Of a stretch of 55,282 nucleotides of DNA, positions 44,815 through 54,767 are shown in pieces. The stretch is from assembly GCA_030158675.1 (NCBI GenBank), contig JAOASL010000017.1, positions 1 to 55,282 of the forward strand, written 5' to 3'. Origin of the DNA: Burkholderiaceae bacterium (GTDB lineage: Bacteria > Pseudomonadota > Gammaproteobacteria > Burkholderiales > Burkholderiaceae_D). A program made the position numbers and the translations under genes. The notes beneath the pieces were generated by a model that saw only the letters and a program-made list of their open reading frames with translations, did not search any database and was not told where the DNA came from. The stretch's first letter is position 1. Each line of letters opens with the position of its first letter.

Positions 44815-47800
44815 AGGGACGACTGAATCTGTCGCGCTGGGCGCTCGAGCACATACCGTTCATCCGCTACCTGATGGTCGTGCTGCTGCTGGGTGGTGTG
44901 CTCAGCTATGAAAAACTGGGGCAGGATGAAGATCCGCCGTTCACTTTCCGCGCGATGGTCGTGCGCGCCTATTGGCCTGGCGCCAGTTCGGTTCAGGTGG
45001 CTGAGCAGGTAACCGACAAGCTTGAGAAAAAGCTGCAGGAGACCCCCTATGTTGACAAGATTCGCAGCTATTCAAAGCCGGGCGAGACGCTGATCATTCT
45101 CGAGCTGCTTGAATCGACGCCGCCGAAAGAAGTGCAGGGCGTCTGGTATCAGGCGCGCAAGAAGATCGGTGACATGGTCTACACGCTACCGCCCGGCGTG
45201 CAGGGACCGTTCTTCAACGATGAATTCGGCGATACCTTCGGATCGATCTTTGCATTGTCGGGTGATGGCTTCACTTTGGCCGAGGTGAAAGATTACGCTG
45301 ACTTTGTCCGTCAGCAGTTGCTGGCGGTGCCGTCGGTGGCGAAGGTTGAGTTGTATGGTGTGCAGGACGAGAAGATTTATATCGAATTCTCGACCAAGAA
45401 ATTCGCGCAGCTCGGTGTGCCCTTCGACACGATCGTGCAGCAAATCAATGCGCAGAACGCGGTGCAGGGCAGCGGTGTGCTGGTCACGCCGACCGATAAC
45501 CTGCAGGTTCGCGTGTCCGGACAGACGCGCACCGTGAAAGAGCTGGAGGATATGCCGTTGCGTATCAACGGCAATAGCCTCCGCCTTGGTGATTTCGCGA
45601 ACGTCAAGCGTGGCTATATCGATCCGCCGCGCGACAAGATGCGCTACAACGGCAAGGAAGTCGTCGGGCTTGGCATCTCGATGATGAAGGGTGGCGATAT
45701 CATCAAGCTCGGCCGCGCGCTTGACGAAAAGGCTACAGGCATCCGGGCCAAACTTCCGGTCGGCATCACGCTTGAGCGGGTTGCCGACCAGCCGAAGGCT
45801 GTCAGCGCATCGGTGAACGAATTTCTGAAAGTGCTGGCCGAGGCCATCATGATCGTGCTGGCGATCAGTTTCGTGGCGCTCGGCCTGCATACTCGGCCTT
45901 TCCGCCTCGATGTGCGTCCCGGCCTGGTGGTCGCGCTGACGATTCCGCTGGTATTAGCCGCCACTTTCCTGACGATGCGGATTTTAGGCATCGACCTGCA
46001 CAAGATCTCACTCGGCGCGCTGATCATTGCACTCGGCCTGCTGGTCGACGACGCCATCATTGCCGTTGAAATGATGGTGCGGAAGATGGAGGAAGGGCTG
46101 TCGCGTTTCGATGCAGCGACCTACGCATACACGTCCACGGCCATGCCGATGTTGACCGGCACGCTGATCACTGCTGCCGGCTTCCTGCCTATTGGTTTCG
46201 CGAAATCGATGGCTGGTGAATACACGTTCTCGATGTTCTCGGTGAACGTGATCGCATTGCTGATTTCGTGGTTCGTCGCCGTGCTGTTCACGCCGTATAT
46301 CGGCTTCGTTCTGCTGAAAGTGAAACCGGCGACGAGTGCGGACGGTCATCACGAGTTGTTTGACACGCCGTTCTATCTGCGTCTGAAGCGGGTGGTGAAC
46401 TGGTGCGTCGATTGGCGCAAGACGACGATGGTGCTGACCCTGGCCGGCTTTTTCCTCGGCGTGTTCGGATTCCGCTTCATTGAGTTGCAGTTCTTCCCGG
46501 ATTCGAGTCGCCCCGAGCTGATGGTCGAGTTGTGGCTGCCGGAAGGGTCGTCCTATCAGGCGACCGAAGCGCAGGTGAAGAAATTTGAGGCATTCGTGGC
46601 GAAGCAGCCCGGTGTCGAAAGTGTGACCGCCTACGTAGGCACGGGCAGTCCGCGTTTCTATTTGCCCCTGGATCAGATTTTCCCTCAATCCAACGTCGCG
46701 CAGCTCGTGCTGCTGCCGGCCGATGCCAAGACACGCGATGCGTTGCGGCTGAAGATCATCGAGGCCTTCCGTACTGATTTTCCGGAAGTGCGCGGCCGCG
46801 TGAAGCTTCTGCCAAACGGACCTCCGGTGCCGTATCCGGTGCAGTTCAAAGTAACGGGTCCCGAGGTGGCGGTGGTGCGCGACTTTGCTGACCGTGTGCG
46901 TGCAGTGATCGAGAAAAACCCGAGTGCGATCGGCGTCAACGACAATTGGAATGAGTCGGTGAAAGTGCTGCGCATCGATCTTGATCAGGACAAACTGCGC
47001 GCCATCGGCATCACGTCGCAGTCGGTAATGCAGGCGGCAAACACCATCTTGTCAGGGACGACAATCGGCAAGTTCCGCGAGCGCGACAAGCTGATCGACA
47101 TCGTGATCCGCCAGCCGGTGGATGAGCGTTCGACGATCACGGCGCTCAACAGCGTCAGCATTCCGACCGGCGGCGGCCATGCGGTGCCCTTGTCTCAACT
47201 GGCTACGCCGCGTTTCGTATGGGAGCCGGGCGTAGTCTGGCGCGAAGGGCGCGATTGGGCGATCACGGTGCAGTCGGATGTTGCCGACGGCATTCAGGGA
47301 CCGACCGTATCCGCACAAATCGATCCGCAGCTGGAGACGATTCGCGCGGTGCTGCCGGCGGGTTACCAAATCAAACTGGCCGGCGCGATTGCCGACAGCG
47401 GCAAGGCGCAGGATGCGATCGCGGCTAACGTACCGCTGGTGATCTTCATCGTGTTCACGCTGCTGATGTTGCAGCTGCACAGCTTCTCGCGCTCTCTGCT
47501 GGTGTTCCTGACCGGCCCTCTGGGTATTGCCGGTGCTGCGGCAGCGCTGCTGATCCTGCAGCGGCCGTTCGGCTTCGTCGCGCAGCTTGGCGTGATCGCT
47601 TTGTTTGGGATGATCATCCGGAACTCGGTGATTCTGGTCGATCAGATCGAGCAGGACATCGCGCAGGGCATACCGGCGTGGGATGCGATCGTCGGTTCGG
47701 CGGTACGCCGCTTCCGGCCGATCGTGCTGACCGCTGCCACGGCGGTGCTGGCGATGATTCCGCTGTCGCGCTCGGTGTTTTGGGGGCCGATGGCAGTCGC

Positions 47801-47894
47801 GATCATGGGCGGCCTGATCGTGGCGACCTTGCTGACGATGTTGTTCCTGCCGGCGCTGTATGCAGCTTGGTTCCGGGTGCGCCGTCCGGCCTAG
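44811..47894 (+). CDS. RND-family efflux transporter
   Basis: A 1027-aa inner-membrane RND pump of about 12 helices. TM4 has ALGLLVDDAIIAVEMM with the paired Asp of hydrophobe/amphiphile (HAE-type) pumps, unlike the DFGxxxDG motif of the Czc pump at 15118. Its substrate is not evident. No outer-membrane factor gene follows, so it probably borrows a TolC-like channel encoded elsewhere. Confidence 0.9.
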   Translation: MKGRLNLSRWALEHIPFIRYLMVVLLLGGVLSYEKLGQDEDPPFTFRAMVVRAYWPGASSVQVAEQVTDKLEKKLQETPYVDKIRSYSKPGETLIILELLESTPPKEVQGVWYQARKKIGDMVYTLPPGVQGPFFNDEFGDTFGSIFALSGDGFTLAEVKDYADFVRQQLLAVPSVAKVELYGVQDEKIYIEFSTKKFAQLGVPFDTIVQQINAQNAVQGSGVLVTPTDNLQVRVSGQTRTVKELEDMPLRINGNSLRLGDFANVKRGYIDPPRDKMRYNGKEVVGLGISMMKGGDIIKLGRALDEKATGIRAKLPVGITLERVADQPKAVSASVNEFLKVLAEAIMIVLAISFVALGLHTRPFRLDVRPGLVVALTIPLVLAATFLTMRILGIDLHKISLGALIIALGLLVDDAIIAVEMMVRKMEEGLSRFDAATYAYTSTAMPMLTGTLITAAGFLPIGFAKSMAGEYTFSMFSVNVIALLISWFVAVLFTPYIGFVLLKVKPATSADGHHELFDTPFYLRLKRVVNWCVDWRKTTMVLTLAGFFLGVFGFRFIELQFFPDSSRPELMVELWLPEGSSYQATEAQVKKFEAFVAKQPGVESVTAYVGTGSPRFYLPLDQIFPQSNVAQLVLLPADAKTRDALRLKIIEAFRTDFPEVRGRVKLLPNGPPVPYPVQFKVTGPEVAVVRDFADRVRAVIEKNPSAIGVNDNWNESVKVLRIDLDQDKLRAIGITSQSVMQAANTILSGTTIGKFRERDKLIDIVIRQPVDERSTITALNSVSIPTGGGHAVPLSQLATPRFVWEPGVVWREGRDWAITVQSDVADGIQGPTVSAQIDPQLETIRAVLPAGYQIKLAGAIADSGKAQDAIAANVPLVIFIVFTLLMLQLHSFSRSLLVFLTGPLGIAGAAAALLILQRPFGFVAQLGVIALFGMIIRNSVILVDQIEQDIAQGIPAWDAIVGSAVRRFRPIVLTAATAVLAMIPLSRSVFWGPMAVAIMGGLIVATLLTMLFLPALYAAWFRVRRPA

Positions 47895-47996
47895 GATGGA
47901 CGCAGCCATCGTCGGCAGCGATTTTTTGGGGCGGATTGCGCTTTTTTCCAGTAGAATCCCAGCCTGAAGTCAAACAGCCACTACCATGGCAACGCA

Positions 47997-48026
47997 GGGC
48001 GACCGCTTTGACGCAGGGGGTCGCCC
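47997..48026 (+). terminator. Hairpin between the RND gene and tRNA-Leu
   Basis: GGGCGACC (47997-48004) and GGTCGCCC (48019-48026) form a perfect 8-bp stem, followed by only three T. It probably closes the pump transcript. The rest of 47895-48077 shows no gene. Confidence 0.5.
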
Positions 48027-48077
48027 TTTGCATTTGTTGAAACGGCGCCCGGGCTCGAAAGGTCGCAGGCCGTTGTC

Positions 48078-48164
48078 GCGAGGATGGCGAAATTGGTAGA
48101 CGCACCAGGTTTAGGTCCTGACGCCAGCAATGGTGTGGGGGTTCGAGTCCCCCTCCTCGCACCA
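48078..48164 (+). tRNA. tRNA-Leu (anticodon TAG)
   Basis: The 87-nt sequence folds as a class II tRNA: acceptor GCGAGGA with TCCTCGC, D-arm AAATTGGTAGA, anticodon loop TTTAGGT giving TAG, a variable arm (GCCAGCAATGGT), and T-arm GGGGGTTCGAGTCCCCC. The genome encodes the 3' CCA. It reads CUN codons. Confidence 0.95.
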
Positions 48165-48196
48165 GCCGACTTGATTAACTTTTTTGGACGATTCAC

Positions 48197-49531
48197 ATGG
48201 CAACTGCAGTCGAAACACTGGAAAAACTTGAGCGCCGCATCACGCTGACCGTGCCGCTGACCGAAGTCAGCGAAGAAGTCGAGAAGCGCCTGAAGGTCCG
48301 TGCGCGTACGGCGAAGTTCCCGGGCTTCCGTCCTGGCAAGGCACCGATGAAGATGGTCGCGGCTCAGTTCGGCGCGATTGTTGAAAGCGAAGTACTGAAC
48401 GACAAGGTCGGTCAGGCGTTCGGCGATGCGACTGCTGAAAACAACCTGCGCATTGCAGGCTACCCGCGCATCGAGCCGAAGGCCGATGAGAAGGTGGATA
48501 ACGCCCTGGTCTTTCAGGCGACCTTCGAGGTCTATCCAGAAGTGAAAATCAGCGATCTGGCGGCTGCCGAGGTCGAGAAGAGCGCGGCCGCGATCACTGA
48601 TGCGGAAATCGACAAGACCATCGACATCCTGCGCAAGCAGCGCGTGCATTACCACACGAAGGGCGAGGCTGGAGCGCATGGCGACGGCGGCCCGGACACA
48701 TCCGCTCAGAACGGTGATCGCGTCACCGTGGACTTCGTCGGCAAGATCGACGGCGTAGAGTTCCCGGGTGGTAAAGCAGACGATTTTCCGTTCGTGCTCG
48801 GTGCGGGTCAGATGCTGAAGGAATTCGAAGAAGCCGCAATCGGCCTGAAGGCCGGCGAGTCGAAGACTTTCTCGATGAGCTTCCCGGAGGATTATCACGG
48901 TAAGGACGTGGCCGGCAAGACTGCCGAATTCACGATCACCGTGAAGAACCTCGAATGGGCCCACATGCCCGAAGTCGATGCCGATTTCGCGAAGAGCTTG
49001 GGCGTGGCCGATGGCGACATGCAGAAAATGCGTGACGACATCCGCGCCAACCTCGAGCGTGAAGTTGGCAACCGTATCAAGGCACGCACCAAGACCAGCG
49101 TAATGGATGCGTTGATCAAGGTGGCTGAACTGGACGTACCGAAAGCGCTGTTGGAGCAAGACGCCGAGCGGCTCGCTGAAATGACCCGCCAGGACATGCG
49201 TCAGCGCGGTATGAACGTGAACGACATGCCGTTCCCGACCGACCTGTTTACAGCACAGGCAGATCGTCGCGTTCGTCTGGGCCTGATCCTGTCTGAGCTG
49301 GTCAAGACCCATGGACTGCAGGCGACTGCTGATCAGGTCAAGGCCTTCGTCGATGATTTCGCGAAAGCCTACGAAGATCCGCAGCAGGTCGTGAAATACT
49401 ACTTCAGCGATCGTACTCGTCTGGCAGAAGTCGAGGCGCTGGTGATCGAAGAGAACGTCGTGAACTTCGTCCTGTCCAAGGCCAAGACTGTCGAAAAGGC
49501 AGTGTCCTTCGATGAGTTGATGGGCAATTGA
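48197..49531 (+). CDS. tig: Trigger factor
   Basis: A 444-aa ribosome-bound chaperone with peptidyl-prolyl isomerase activity. The N-terminal ribosome-docking loop is [14 protein letters not shown]; the FKBP-like domain is at about 165-250 ([17 protein letters not shown]); the C-terminal helical domain follows. A Gly/His-rich insert (about 157-168) precedes the PPIase domain. It heads the block tig, clpP, clpX, lon and hupB. Confidence 0.96.
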   Translation: MATAVETLEKLERRITLTVPLTEVSEEVEKRLKVRARTAKFPGFRPGKAPMKMVAAQFGAIVESEVLNDKVGQAFGDATAENNLRIAGYPRIEPKADEKVDNALVFQATFEVYPEVKISDLAAAEVEKSAAAITDAEIDKTIDILRKQRVHYHTKGEAGAHGDGGPDTSAQNGDRVTVDFVGKIDGVEFPGGKADDFPFVLGAGQMLKEFEEAAIGLKAGESKTFSMSFPEDYHGKDVAGKTAEFTITVKNLEWAHMPEVDADFAKSLGVADGDMQKMRDDIRANLEREVGNRIKARTKTSVMDALIKVAELDVPKALLEQDAERLAEMTRQDMRQRGMNVNDMPFPTDLFTAQADRRVRLGLILSELVKTHGLQATADQVKAFVDDFAKAYEDPQQVVKYYFSDRTRLAEVEALVIEENVVNFVLSKAKTVEKAVSFDELMGN

Positions 49532-49539
49532 TCGTTCAG

Positions 49540-49617
49540 GCGCAACGCCTTTTGGCGTTGCGCTGATAGGCGGCCGCAAGTTTGGTTAAACTACCGCTTG
49601 CGGCCGTTTTTGTTTTT
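49540..49617 (+). terminator. Two hairpins ending in a terminator between tig and clpP
   Basis: GCGCAACGCC (49540-49549) and its perfect inverse (49554-49563) form a stem with a TTTT loop. A second perfect stem, CGGCCGCAAG (49571-49580) with 49597-49606, is followed by TTTTTGTTTTT. The second is a strong intrinsic terminator, so clpP needs its own promoter or readthrough. Confidence 0.8.
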
Positions 49618-49651
49618 GAAGGCTATGCATAACCATACAACGGGAAAGACA

Positions 49652-50275
49652 ATGACTGACATCCATCGCAAATCCGCCCTCGACACTGACATGCTTGGCA
49701 TGGTGCCCATGGTGATCGAGCAGAGCGGCCGAGGCGAGCGTGCTTATGACATTTATTCGCGGCTGCTGAAAGAGCGCGTGATCTTCCTGGTTGGCCCGGT
49801 CAATGACCAGACGGCGAACCTGGTCGTCGCTCAGATGTTGTTCCTTGAAAGCGAAAATCCGGACAAGGACATCTCGTTGTATATCAACTCGCCGGGTGGT
49901 TCGGTCTCGGCCGGCCTCGCAATTTTCGATACGATGCAATTCATCAAGCCGGATGTGTCGACCCTGTGTACCGGCCTGGCAGCGTCGATGGGGGCGTTCC
50001 TGCTGGCCGCCGGTGCAAAGGGCAAACGCTTCTCGCTGCCCAATTCGCGCGTCATGATTCATCAGCCGCTTGGCGGTGCGCAGGGACAGGCAACCGACAT
50101 CGAAATCCAGGCGCGCGAAATTCTTTATCTACGTGAACGTCTGAACATGATCTTGTCCGAAAAGACGGGCCAGAGCATGGAGCAGATTGCAAAGGACACG
50201 GATCGAGATAACTTCATGTCGGCCGAACAGGCCGTCGAGTACGGCATGATCGACAAAGTCCTGACGCACCGCTGA
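49652..50275 (+). CDS. clpP: ATP-dependent Clp protease proteolytic subunit
   Basis: A 207-aa serine protease forming the tetradecameric barrel used with ClpX or ClpA. The triad is Ser112 ([10 protein letters not shown]), His137 ([10 protein letters not shown]) and Asp186 (DTDRDNF). The ATG at 49652 gives the standard length; upstream in-frame ATGs (49625, 49598) run into the terminator tail. clpX follows after about 150 bp. Confidence 0.96.
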   Translation: MTDIHRKSALDTDMLGMVPMVIEQSGRGERAYDIYSRLLKERVIFLVGPVNDQTANLVVAQMLFLESENPDKDISLYINSPGGSVSAGLAIFDTMQFIKPDVSTLCTGLAASMGAFLLAAGAKGKRFSLPNSRVMIHQPLGGAQGQATDIEIQAREILYLRERLNMILSEKTGQSMEQIAKDTDRDNFMSAEQAVEYGMIDKVLTHR

Positions 50276-50316
50276 TTGCGGTCCTTCCGCTCATTCGGTC
50301 TGATCGTGCGATTGAT

Positions 50317-50338
50317 GTAGTTGTTTATACACAACTAC
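50317..50338. promoter_or_regulatory. Palindrome between clpP and clpX
   Basis: GTAGTTGT and ACAACTAC are perfect 8-bp arms around TTATAC. It lies in the 148-bp clpP-clpX gap, followed by TAGTTTTG. It could be a weak terminator or an operator. Confidence 0.4.
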
Positions 50339-50423
50339 TAGTTTTGCTCGTTCGTTGTGCAGTCGGATGACGGAAACGGTATTCAAAGGTAAGATCGATC
50401 CACATTTACGCATACAGCCAGCC

Positions 50424-51689
50424 ATGTCTGATAAGAAGTCTTCCAGTGGTGAAAAGTTACTTTATTGCTCATTCTGCGGTAAGAGTCAGCATGAGGTGAA
50501 GAAACTGATTGCTGGTCCGTCGGTGTTCATTTGCGATGAATGCATCGATCTGTGCAACGACATCATCCGCGATGAAGCGGCCTCCGTCGAATCCGTCAGC
50601 CCAAAGTCCGACCTGCCAATACCGCAGGAAATCTTTGACATGCTTGGCCAGTACGTTATCGGCCAGGAATCGGCGAAGCGAACTCTGGCCGTTGCGGTTT
50701 ACAACCATTACAAGCGCCTTCGTCACCTCGGCAAGAAAGATGATGTCGAGCTGGCCAAGAGCAATATTTTGCTGATCGGACCGACCGGTTCAGGCAAGAC
50801 GCTGCTTGCGCAGACGCTCGCACGCATGCTGAATGTGCCGTTCGTGATCGCCGATGCGACGACGCTGACCGAAGCTGGCTATGTCGGGGAAGATGTCGAA
50901 AACATCATCCAGAAGCTGCTGCAAAACTGTAATTACGAAGTCGAAAAGGCGCAGAAGGGCATCGTCTATATCGATGAAATTGACAAGATCTCGCGCAAGT
51001 CGGACAACCCGTCAATTACCCGCGATGTGTCCGGCGAAGGTGTGCAGCAGGCACTGCTGAAGCTGGTCGAAGGCACCATGGCGTCTGTGCCGCCGCAGGG
51101 TGGCCGCAAGCATCCGAACCAGGACTTCGTGCAGATCGATACAACCAACATTCTCTTCATTTGTGGCGGCGCATTCGACGGTCTCGCGAAAATCATTTCC
51201 GATCGCTCGGAAAAGAGCGGAATCGGTTTCTCGGCAACGGTCAAGAGCAAGTCCGACCACGTGGACAGTCAGAAGATGTCGGATGTTGAGCCAGAAGACC
51301 TGATCAAATTCGGTTTGATTCCCGAACTGGTGGGACGCTTGCCTGTAGTTGCGACTCTGACTGAACTGACTGAGGATGCGCTGATCCAGATTTTGCTTGA
51401 GCCGAAGAACGCGCTGATCAAACAATATTCGAAGTTGCTTGAGATGGAGGGCGCTGAACTGGAAGTTCGTCCGGCGGCTCTGCAAGCGATCGCCAAGAAA
51501 GCCCTGGCGCGCCGTACCGGTGCGCGTGGACTGCGTTCGATTGTCGAGTATGCACTGATGAATGTAATGTTCGATTTGCCTAACCAGCAGAATGTGGCCA
51601 AGGTCGTCATTGATGAAAACACCATCACTAACGGCGCAATGCCCTTGCTCATTTACCATGATCAGCCAAAAGTTTCTGGCGCGAAGTGA
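50424..51689 (+). CDS. clpX: ATP-dependent Clp protease ATP-binding subunit ClpX
   Basis: A 421-aa AAA+ unfoldase. The zinc-binding domain has C15, C18, C37 and C40; Walker A is GPTGSGKT, Walker B is IVYIDEIDK, and EKSGIGFSA is the IGF loop docking on ClpP. The ATG at 50424 ([10 protein letters not shown]) gives the family N-terminus; the longer reading to 50355 adds 23 unconserved residues. Confidence 0.96.
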   Translation: MSDKKSSSGEKLLYCSFCGKSQHEVKKLIAGPSVFICDECIDLCNDIIRDEAASVESVSPKSDLPIPQEIFDMLGQYVIGQESAKRTLAVAVYNHYKRLRHLGKKDDVELAKSNILLIGPTGSGKTLLAQTLARMLNVPFVIADATTLTEAGYVGEDVENIIQKLLQNCNYEVEKAQKGIVYIDEIDKISRKSDNPSITRDVSGEGVQQALLKLVEGTMASVPPQGGRKHPNQDFVQIDTTNILFICGGAFDGLAKIISDRSEKSGIGFSATVKSKSDHVDSQKMSDVEPEDLIKFGLIPELVGRLPVVATLTELTEDALIQILLEPKNALIKQYSKLLEMEGAELEVRPAALQAIAKKALARRTGARGLRSIVEYALMNVMFDLPNQQNVAKVVIDENTITNGAMPLLIYHDQPKVSGAK

Positions 51690-51722
51690 AAACAAGGGCA
51701 CGCTGTAGTGCCTTTGTTTTTT
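51689..51722 (+). terminator. Intrinsic terminator of clpX
   Basis: AAAACAAGGGCAC (51689-51701) pairs with GTGCCTTTGTTTT (51708-51720), one G-T pair, ending in T-rich sequence. It directly overlaps the clpX stop. Confidence 0.8.
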
Positions 51723-51833
51723 ATGAAAACACCTGATAATCGCTGACAGAACGACAAAAATGCGTCAAAAACGCTAGTTTTTCTACGGTTTTTGAACAAA
51801 CGCAGTACAATAAAATCCACTGTAACGTACACA

Positions 51834-51881
51834 GGCTTCCATCGGAAAGCCACCGGGAAACTGCTCTCGCGTGGCTTTTTT
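51834..51881 (+). promoter_or_regulatory. Competing hairpins with terminator upstream of lon
   Basis: Stem 1 pairs GGCTTCC (51834-51840) with GGAAAGCC (51844-51851). Stem 2 pairs AAAGCCAC (51846-51853) with GTGGCTTT (51871-51878), followed by T to 51881. They share 51846-51851 and cannot coexist. Stem 2 is a good intrinsic terminator and stem 1 would act as its anti-terminator. The clpX transcript already ends at 51722, so a separate transcript must use this terminator: an attenuated lon leader or a small RNA. Confidence 0.5.
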
Positions 51882-51890
51882 CGTTCTTTC

Positions 51891-51920
51891 CCTTTCGAAA
51901 TTGTTGGCGTATCTCATATT
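51891..51920 (+). promoter_or_regulatory. Sigma-32-like promoter of lon
   Basis: CCTTTCGAAA (51891-51900) resembles the CTTGAAA -35 and CTCATATT (51913-51920) the CCCCATnT -10 of heat-shock promoters, at 12-bp spacing. lon is a classic heat-shock gene. The match is imperfect. Confidence 0.45.
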
Positions 51921-52067
51921 TTCATCAGTTTCTGCGAAATTTGGCGGTATTAGGCACGCTGTTTCGATGACCGACCTGATCCGCAGGCTGTAAATTTGTG
52001 CGGATACGGGGCTTGCTTTCCAGCCTTTCGTTCCAACATGCATCACAGGTTTCTTTAAAGGCTAGCC

Positions 52068-54479
52068 ATGACGCTCACTTCACAACTTACCGAACCCACT
52101 CAACTGCCGCTGCTGCCGTTGCGCGATGTCGTCGTATTCCCGCACATGGTGATCCCTCTGTTTGTTGGTCGTCCGAAGTCGATCAAAGCGCTTGAGGCGG
52201 CGATGGAACAGGGCAAGAGCATCATGCTGGCAGCTCAGAAAGCTGCCACCAAGGATGAGCCGTCCGCGGAAGATATTTACGAAATTGGCTGCATCGCGAA
52301 TATTCTGCAGATGCTTAAACTCCCGGATGGCACCGTGAAAGTGCTGGTCGAGGGGGCTCAGCGCGCGCGAATTCATCAGATCAGTGAATCGGAAACACAT
52401 TTCATGGCTGACTTGTCGCCGGTTGAATCCGAGCCTGGTGATGAGGCTGAGGTTGAGGCGATGCGTCGCGCGATCGTGCAGCAGTTCGACCAGTACGTGA
52501 AGCTGAACAAAAAAATCCCGCCGGAGATCTTGACCTCTCTGGCAGGCATTGACGACGCCGGTCGCCTGGCCGACACAATCGCCGCGCATCTGCCGCTGAA
52601 GCTGGAGCAGAAACAGCGCATTCTCGAAATTTTCAATGTCGCCAAGCGCCATGAACACCTGCTCGGGCAGCTCGAGGCCGAGCTCGATATTCTGCAGGTG
52701 GAAAAGCGTATCCGTGGCCGTGTCAAGCGCCAGATGGAGAAGTCGCAGCGCGAGTACTACCTGAATGAACAGGTCAAGGCAATCCAGAAAGAACTGGGCG
52801 AAGGCGAGGAGGGCGCTGATCTCGAAGATCTCGAGAAGAAAATCATCGCCGCCAAGATGCCAAAGGAAGCCCGTGACAAGGCACAGAGCGAACTGAAGAA
52901 GCTGAAGCTGATGTCACCGATGTCGGCCGAAGCTACGGTCGTACGCAACTACATTGATGTGCTGATCGGCCTGCCTTGGAGAAAAAAGTCGAAGGTCAAC
53001 AATGACCTGATTCATGCTGAGAAGGTTCTTGAAGACGATCACTACGGGCTCGACAAGATCAAGGAACGCATTCTTGAATATCTTGCGGTGCAGCAGCGTG
53101 TCGACAAGGTGAAGGCACCGATCCTCTGCTTCGTCGGCCCACCAGGCGTCGGCAAGACTTCGCTCGGCCAGTCGATTGCGCGTGCGACGAACCGTAAATT
53201 CGTGCGCATGGCACTGGGTGGTGTGCGTGATGAGGCGGAAATTCGTGGTCATCGCCGTACGTATATCGGCTCAATGCCGGGCAAGATACTGCAGAGCCTG
53301 TCGAAGACCGGTGTGCGCAATCCGCTGTTCCTGCTCGACGAGATCGATAAGCTCGGTCAGGACTTCCGTGGCGACCCCGCGTCGGCACTGCTGGAAGTGC
53401 TTGATCCTGAGCAGAACCATACGTTTGGCGATCATTACGTCGAAGTCGACTTCGACTTGTCCGATGTGATGTTTGTGGCAACATCGAACAGCTACAACAT
53501 TCCGCCGGCGCTGCTTGACCGAATGGAAGTGATCCGACTGTCGGGCTACACGGAAGACGAAAAGCTGAACATCGCTCAGCGATATCTGGTGCCTAAGCAG
53601 ATGAAAAACAATGGACTCAAGGAGAGCGAAATCACCATCGCTGAATCCGCGATCCGCGACATCATTCGCTACTTCACCCGTGAGGCTGGCGTACGTTCGC
53701 TTGACCGCGAGATTTCCAAGATCTGCCGCAAGGTGGTCAAGATGCTGCTGCTGAAGGGCGGGGAGAAAAAAGTCACGATTACGGGGCGCAATCTCGACAA
53801 ATTCCTGGGCGTGCGTCGCTATGATTTTGGTGTCGCCGAGAAGGATAACCAGATTGGCCAGGTGGTCGGCCTCGCATGGACCGAAGTGGGTGGAGACCTG
53901 CTGACGATCGAAGCGATGACGATGCCGGGCAAGGGCAATACGATACGCACCGGCACACTGGGCGACGTGATGAAGGAGTCGATCGAGGCTGCCCGTACCG
54001 TGGTTCGCAGCCGCGCCCGTATCCTGGGCATCAACAGCGCGGTGTTCGAGAAGACCGACATCCATATTCACGTACCTGAAGGAGCGACGCCGAAAGATGG
54101 TCCGTCGGCAGGTATTGCGATGACAACGGCGCTGGTGTCGGTGTTTACCGGCATTCCAGTGCGCGCCGATGTCGCGATGACCGGCGAGATCACGCTGCGT
54201 GGCGAAGTGCTGCCTATCGGCGGCCTGAAGGAGAAGTTGCTGGCGGCGATGCGCGGTGGTATCAAGACCGTGCTGATACCTGAGCAGAACGTCAAGGATC
54301 TCGCTGAAATTCCGTCGAATGTGAAGAGCGCGCTGGAGATCGTGCCGGTACGCTGGATCGACAAGGTGCTCGACATAGCGCTCGAACGCAAGCCGGTACC
54401 GTTGTCGGAAGAAGAGCCGACTCCGGCAGCTGCGACATCGACCGAGAACAAGGCAGAGACCACGCTGGTCAAGCACTGA
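52068..54479 (+). CDS. lon: ATP-dependent protease La
   Basis: An 803-aa hexameric AAA+ serine protease degrading misfolded and regulatory proteins. It has the N-terminal substrate domain (LPLLPLRDVVVFPHMVIPLF), coiled coil at about 190-270, Walker A GPPGVGKTS, Walker B LFLLDEIDK and the protease domain with catalytic Ser in PKDGPSAGIAM and Lys in GGLKEKLLAA. The Ala/Thr-rich tail is unremarkable. It has its own leader and terminator. Confidence 0.97.
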   Translation: MTLTSQLTEPTQLPLLPLRDVVVFPHMVIPLFVGRPKSIKALEAAMEQGKSIMLAAQKAATKDEPSAEDIYEIGCIANILQMLKLPDGTVKVLVEGAQRARIHQISESETHFMADLSPVESEPGDEAEVEAMRRAIVQQFDQYVKLNKKIPPEILTSLAGIDDAGRLADTIAAHLPLKLEQKQRILEIFNVAKRHEHLLGQLEAELDILQVEKRIRGRVKRQMEKSQREYYLNEQVKAIQKELGEGEEGADLEDLEKKIIAAKMPKEARDKAQSELKKLKLMSPMSAEATVVRNYIDVLIGLPWRKKSKVNNDLIHAEKVLEDDHYGLDKIKERILEYLAVQQRVDKVKAPILCFVGPPGVGKTSLGQSIARATNRKFVRMALGGVRDEAEIRGHRRTYIGSMPGKILQSLSKTGVRNPLFLLDEIDKLGQDFRGDPASALLEVLDPEQNHTFGDHYVEVDFDLSDVMFVATSNSYNIPPALLDRMEVIRLSGYTEDEKLNIAQRYLVPKQMKNNGLKESEITIAESAIRDIIRYFTREAGVRSLDREISKICRKVVKMLLLKGGEKKVTITGRNLDKFLGVRRYDFGVAEKDNQIGQVVGLAWTEVGGDLLTIEAMTMPGKGNTIRTGTLGDVMKESIEAARTVVRSRARILGINSAVFEKTDIHIHVPEGATPKDGPSAGIAMTTALVSVFTGIPVRADVAMTGEITLRGEVLPIGGLKEKLLAAMRGGIKTVLIPEQNVKDLAEIPSNVKSALEIVPVRWIDKVLDIALERKPVPLSEEEPTPAAATSTENKAETTLVKH

Positions 54480-54497
54480 CGCCTTTGACGTGTGCGG

Positions 54498-54525
54498 AAA
54501 AAAGCGCCCTGGGGGGCGCTTTTTT
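54498..54525 (+). terminator. Intrinsic terminator of lon
   Basis: AAAAAAGCGCCC (54498-54509) is a perfect inverse of GGGCGCTTTTTT (54514-54525) around TGGG. Textbook terminator. Confidence 0.92.
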
Positions 54526-54635
54526 CATGGGCAATTTGGGCTTTGGTTTTACGGCGGCGTGAAATCCGGACATGGGAATTCCGAGAATGTGCGCCGATTC
54601 CTGATTTTCTCGCTGCAGCGCTGCAGGTAAATTTC

Positions 54636-54665
54636 TTGACACTGGGCGCGGCTGGCTAGTCTAAT
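54636..54665 (+). promoter_or_regulatory. Sigma-70 promoter of hupB
   Basis: TTGACA (54636-54641, consensus) is 18 bp from TCTAAT (54660-54665). The leader to the GTG start is about 95 nt. Confidence 0.7.
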
Positions 54666-54767
54666 AGCCCCTCGCTGCAGGGGGCGCTCCGAATTGGGCT
54701 TATGACAGGAGCCAGCGGCTCAGCGTATTGCAGAAAAATCTCAACAACATGTCCGAGGGGAATTTCA

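Larger units (their letters stand above)
51723..52067 (+). other. Gene-free clpX-lon intergenic region
   Basis: About 345 bp with no credible ORF. It holds TACAAT/TAAAAT promoter-like boxes (51806-51816), a TGTAACGTACA palindrome (51821-51831), the competing hairpins at 51834-51881, a sigma-32-like promoter (51891-51920) and the lon ribosome-binding site (AAAGG near 52058). Confidence 0.5.

Noticed and set aside
47981-49579. 532-codon open frame antisense to trigger factor and across tRNA-Leu
   Set aside because: It runs through a tRNA gene and a conserved chaperone gene on the other strand; no recognisable product.
53271-54476. 401-codon antisense frame in lon
   Set aside because: Lies wholly opposite the conserved AAA+ and protease domains of lon.
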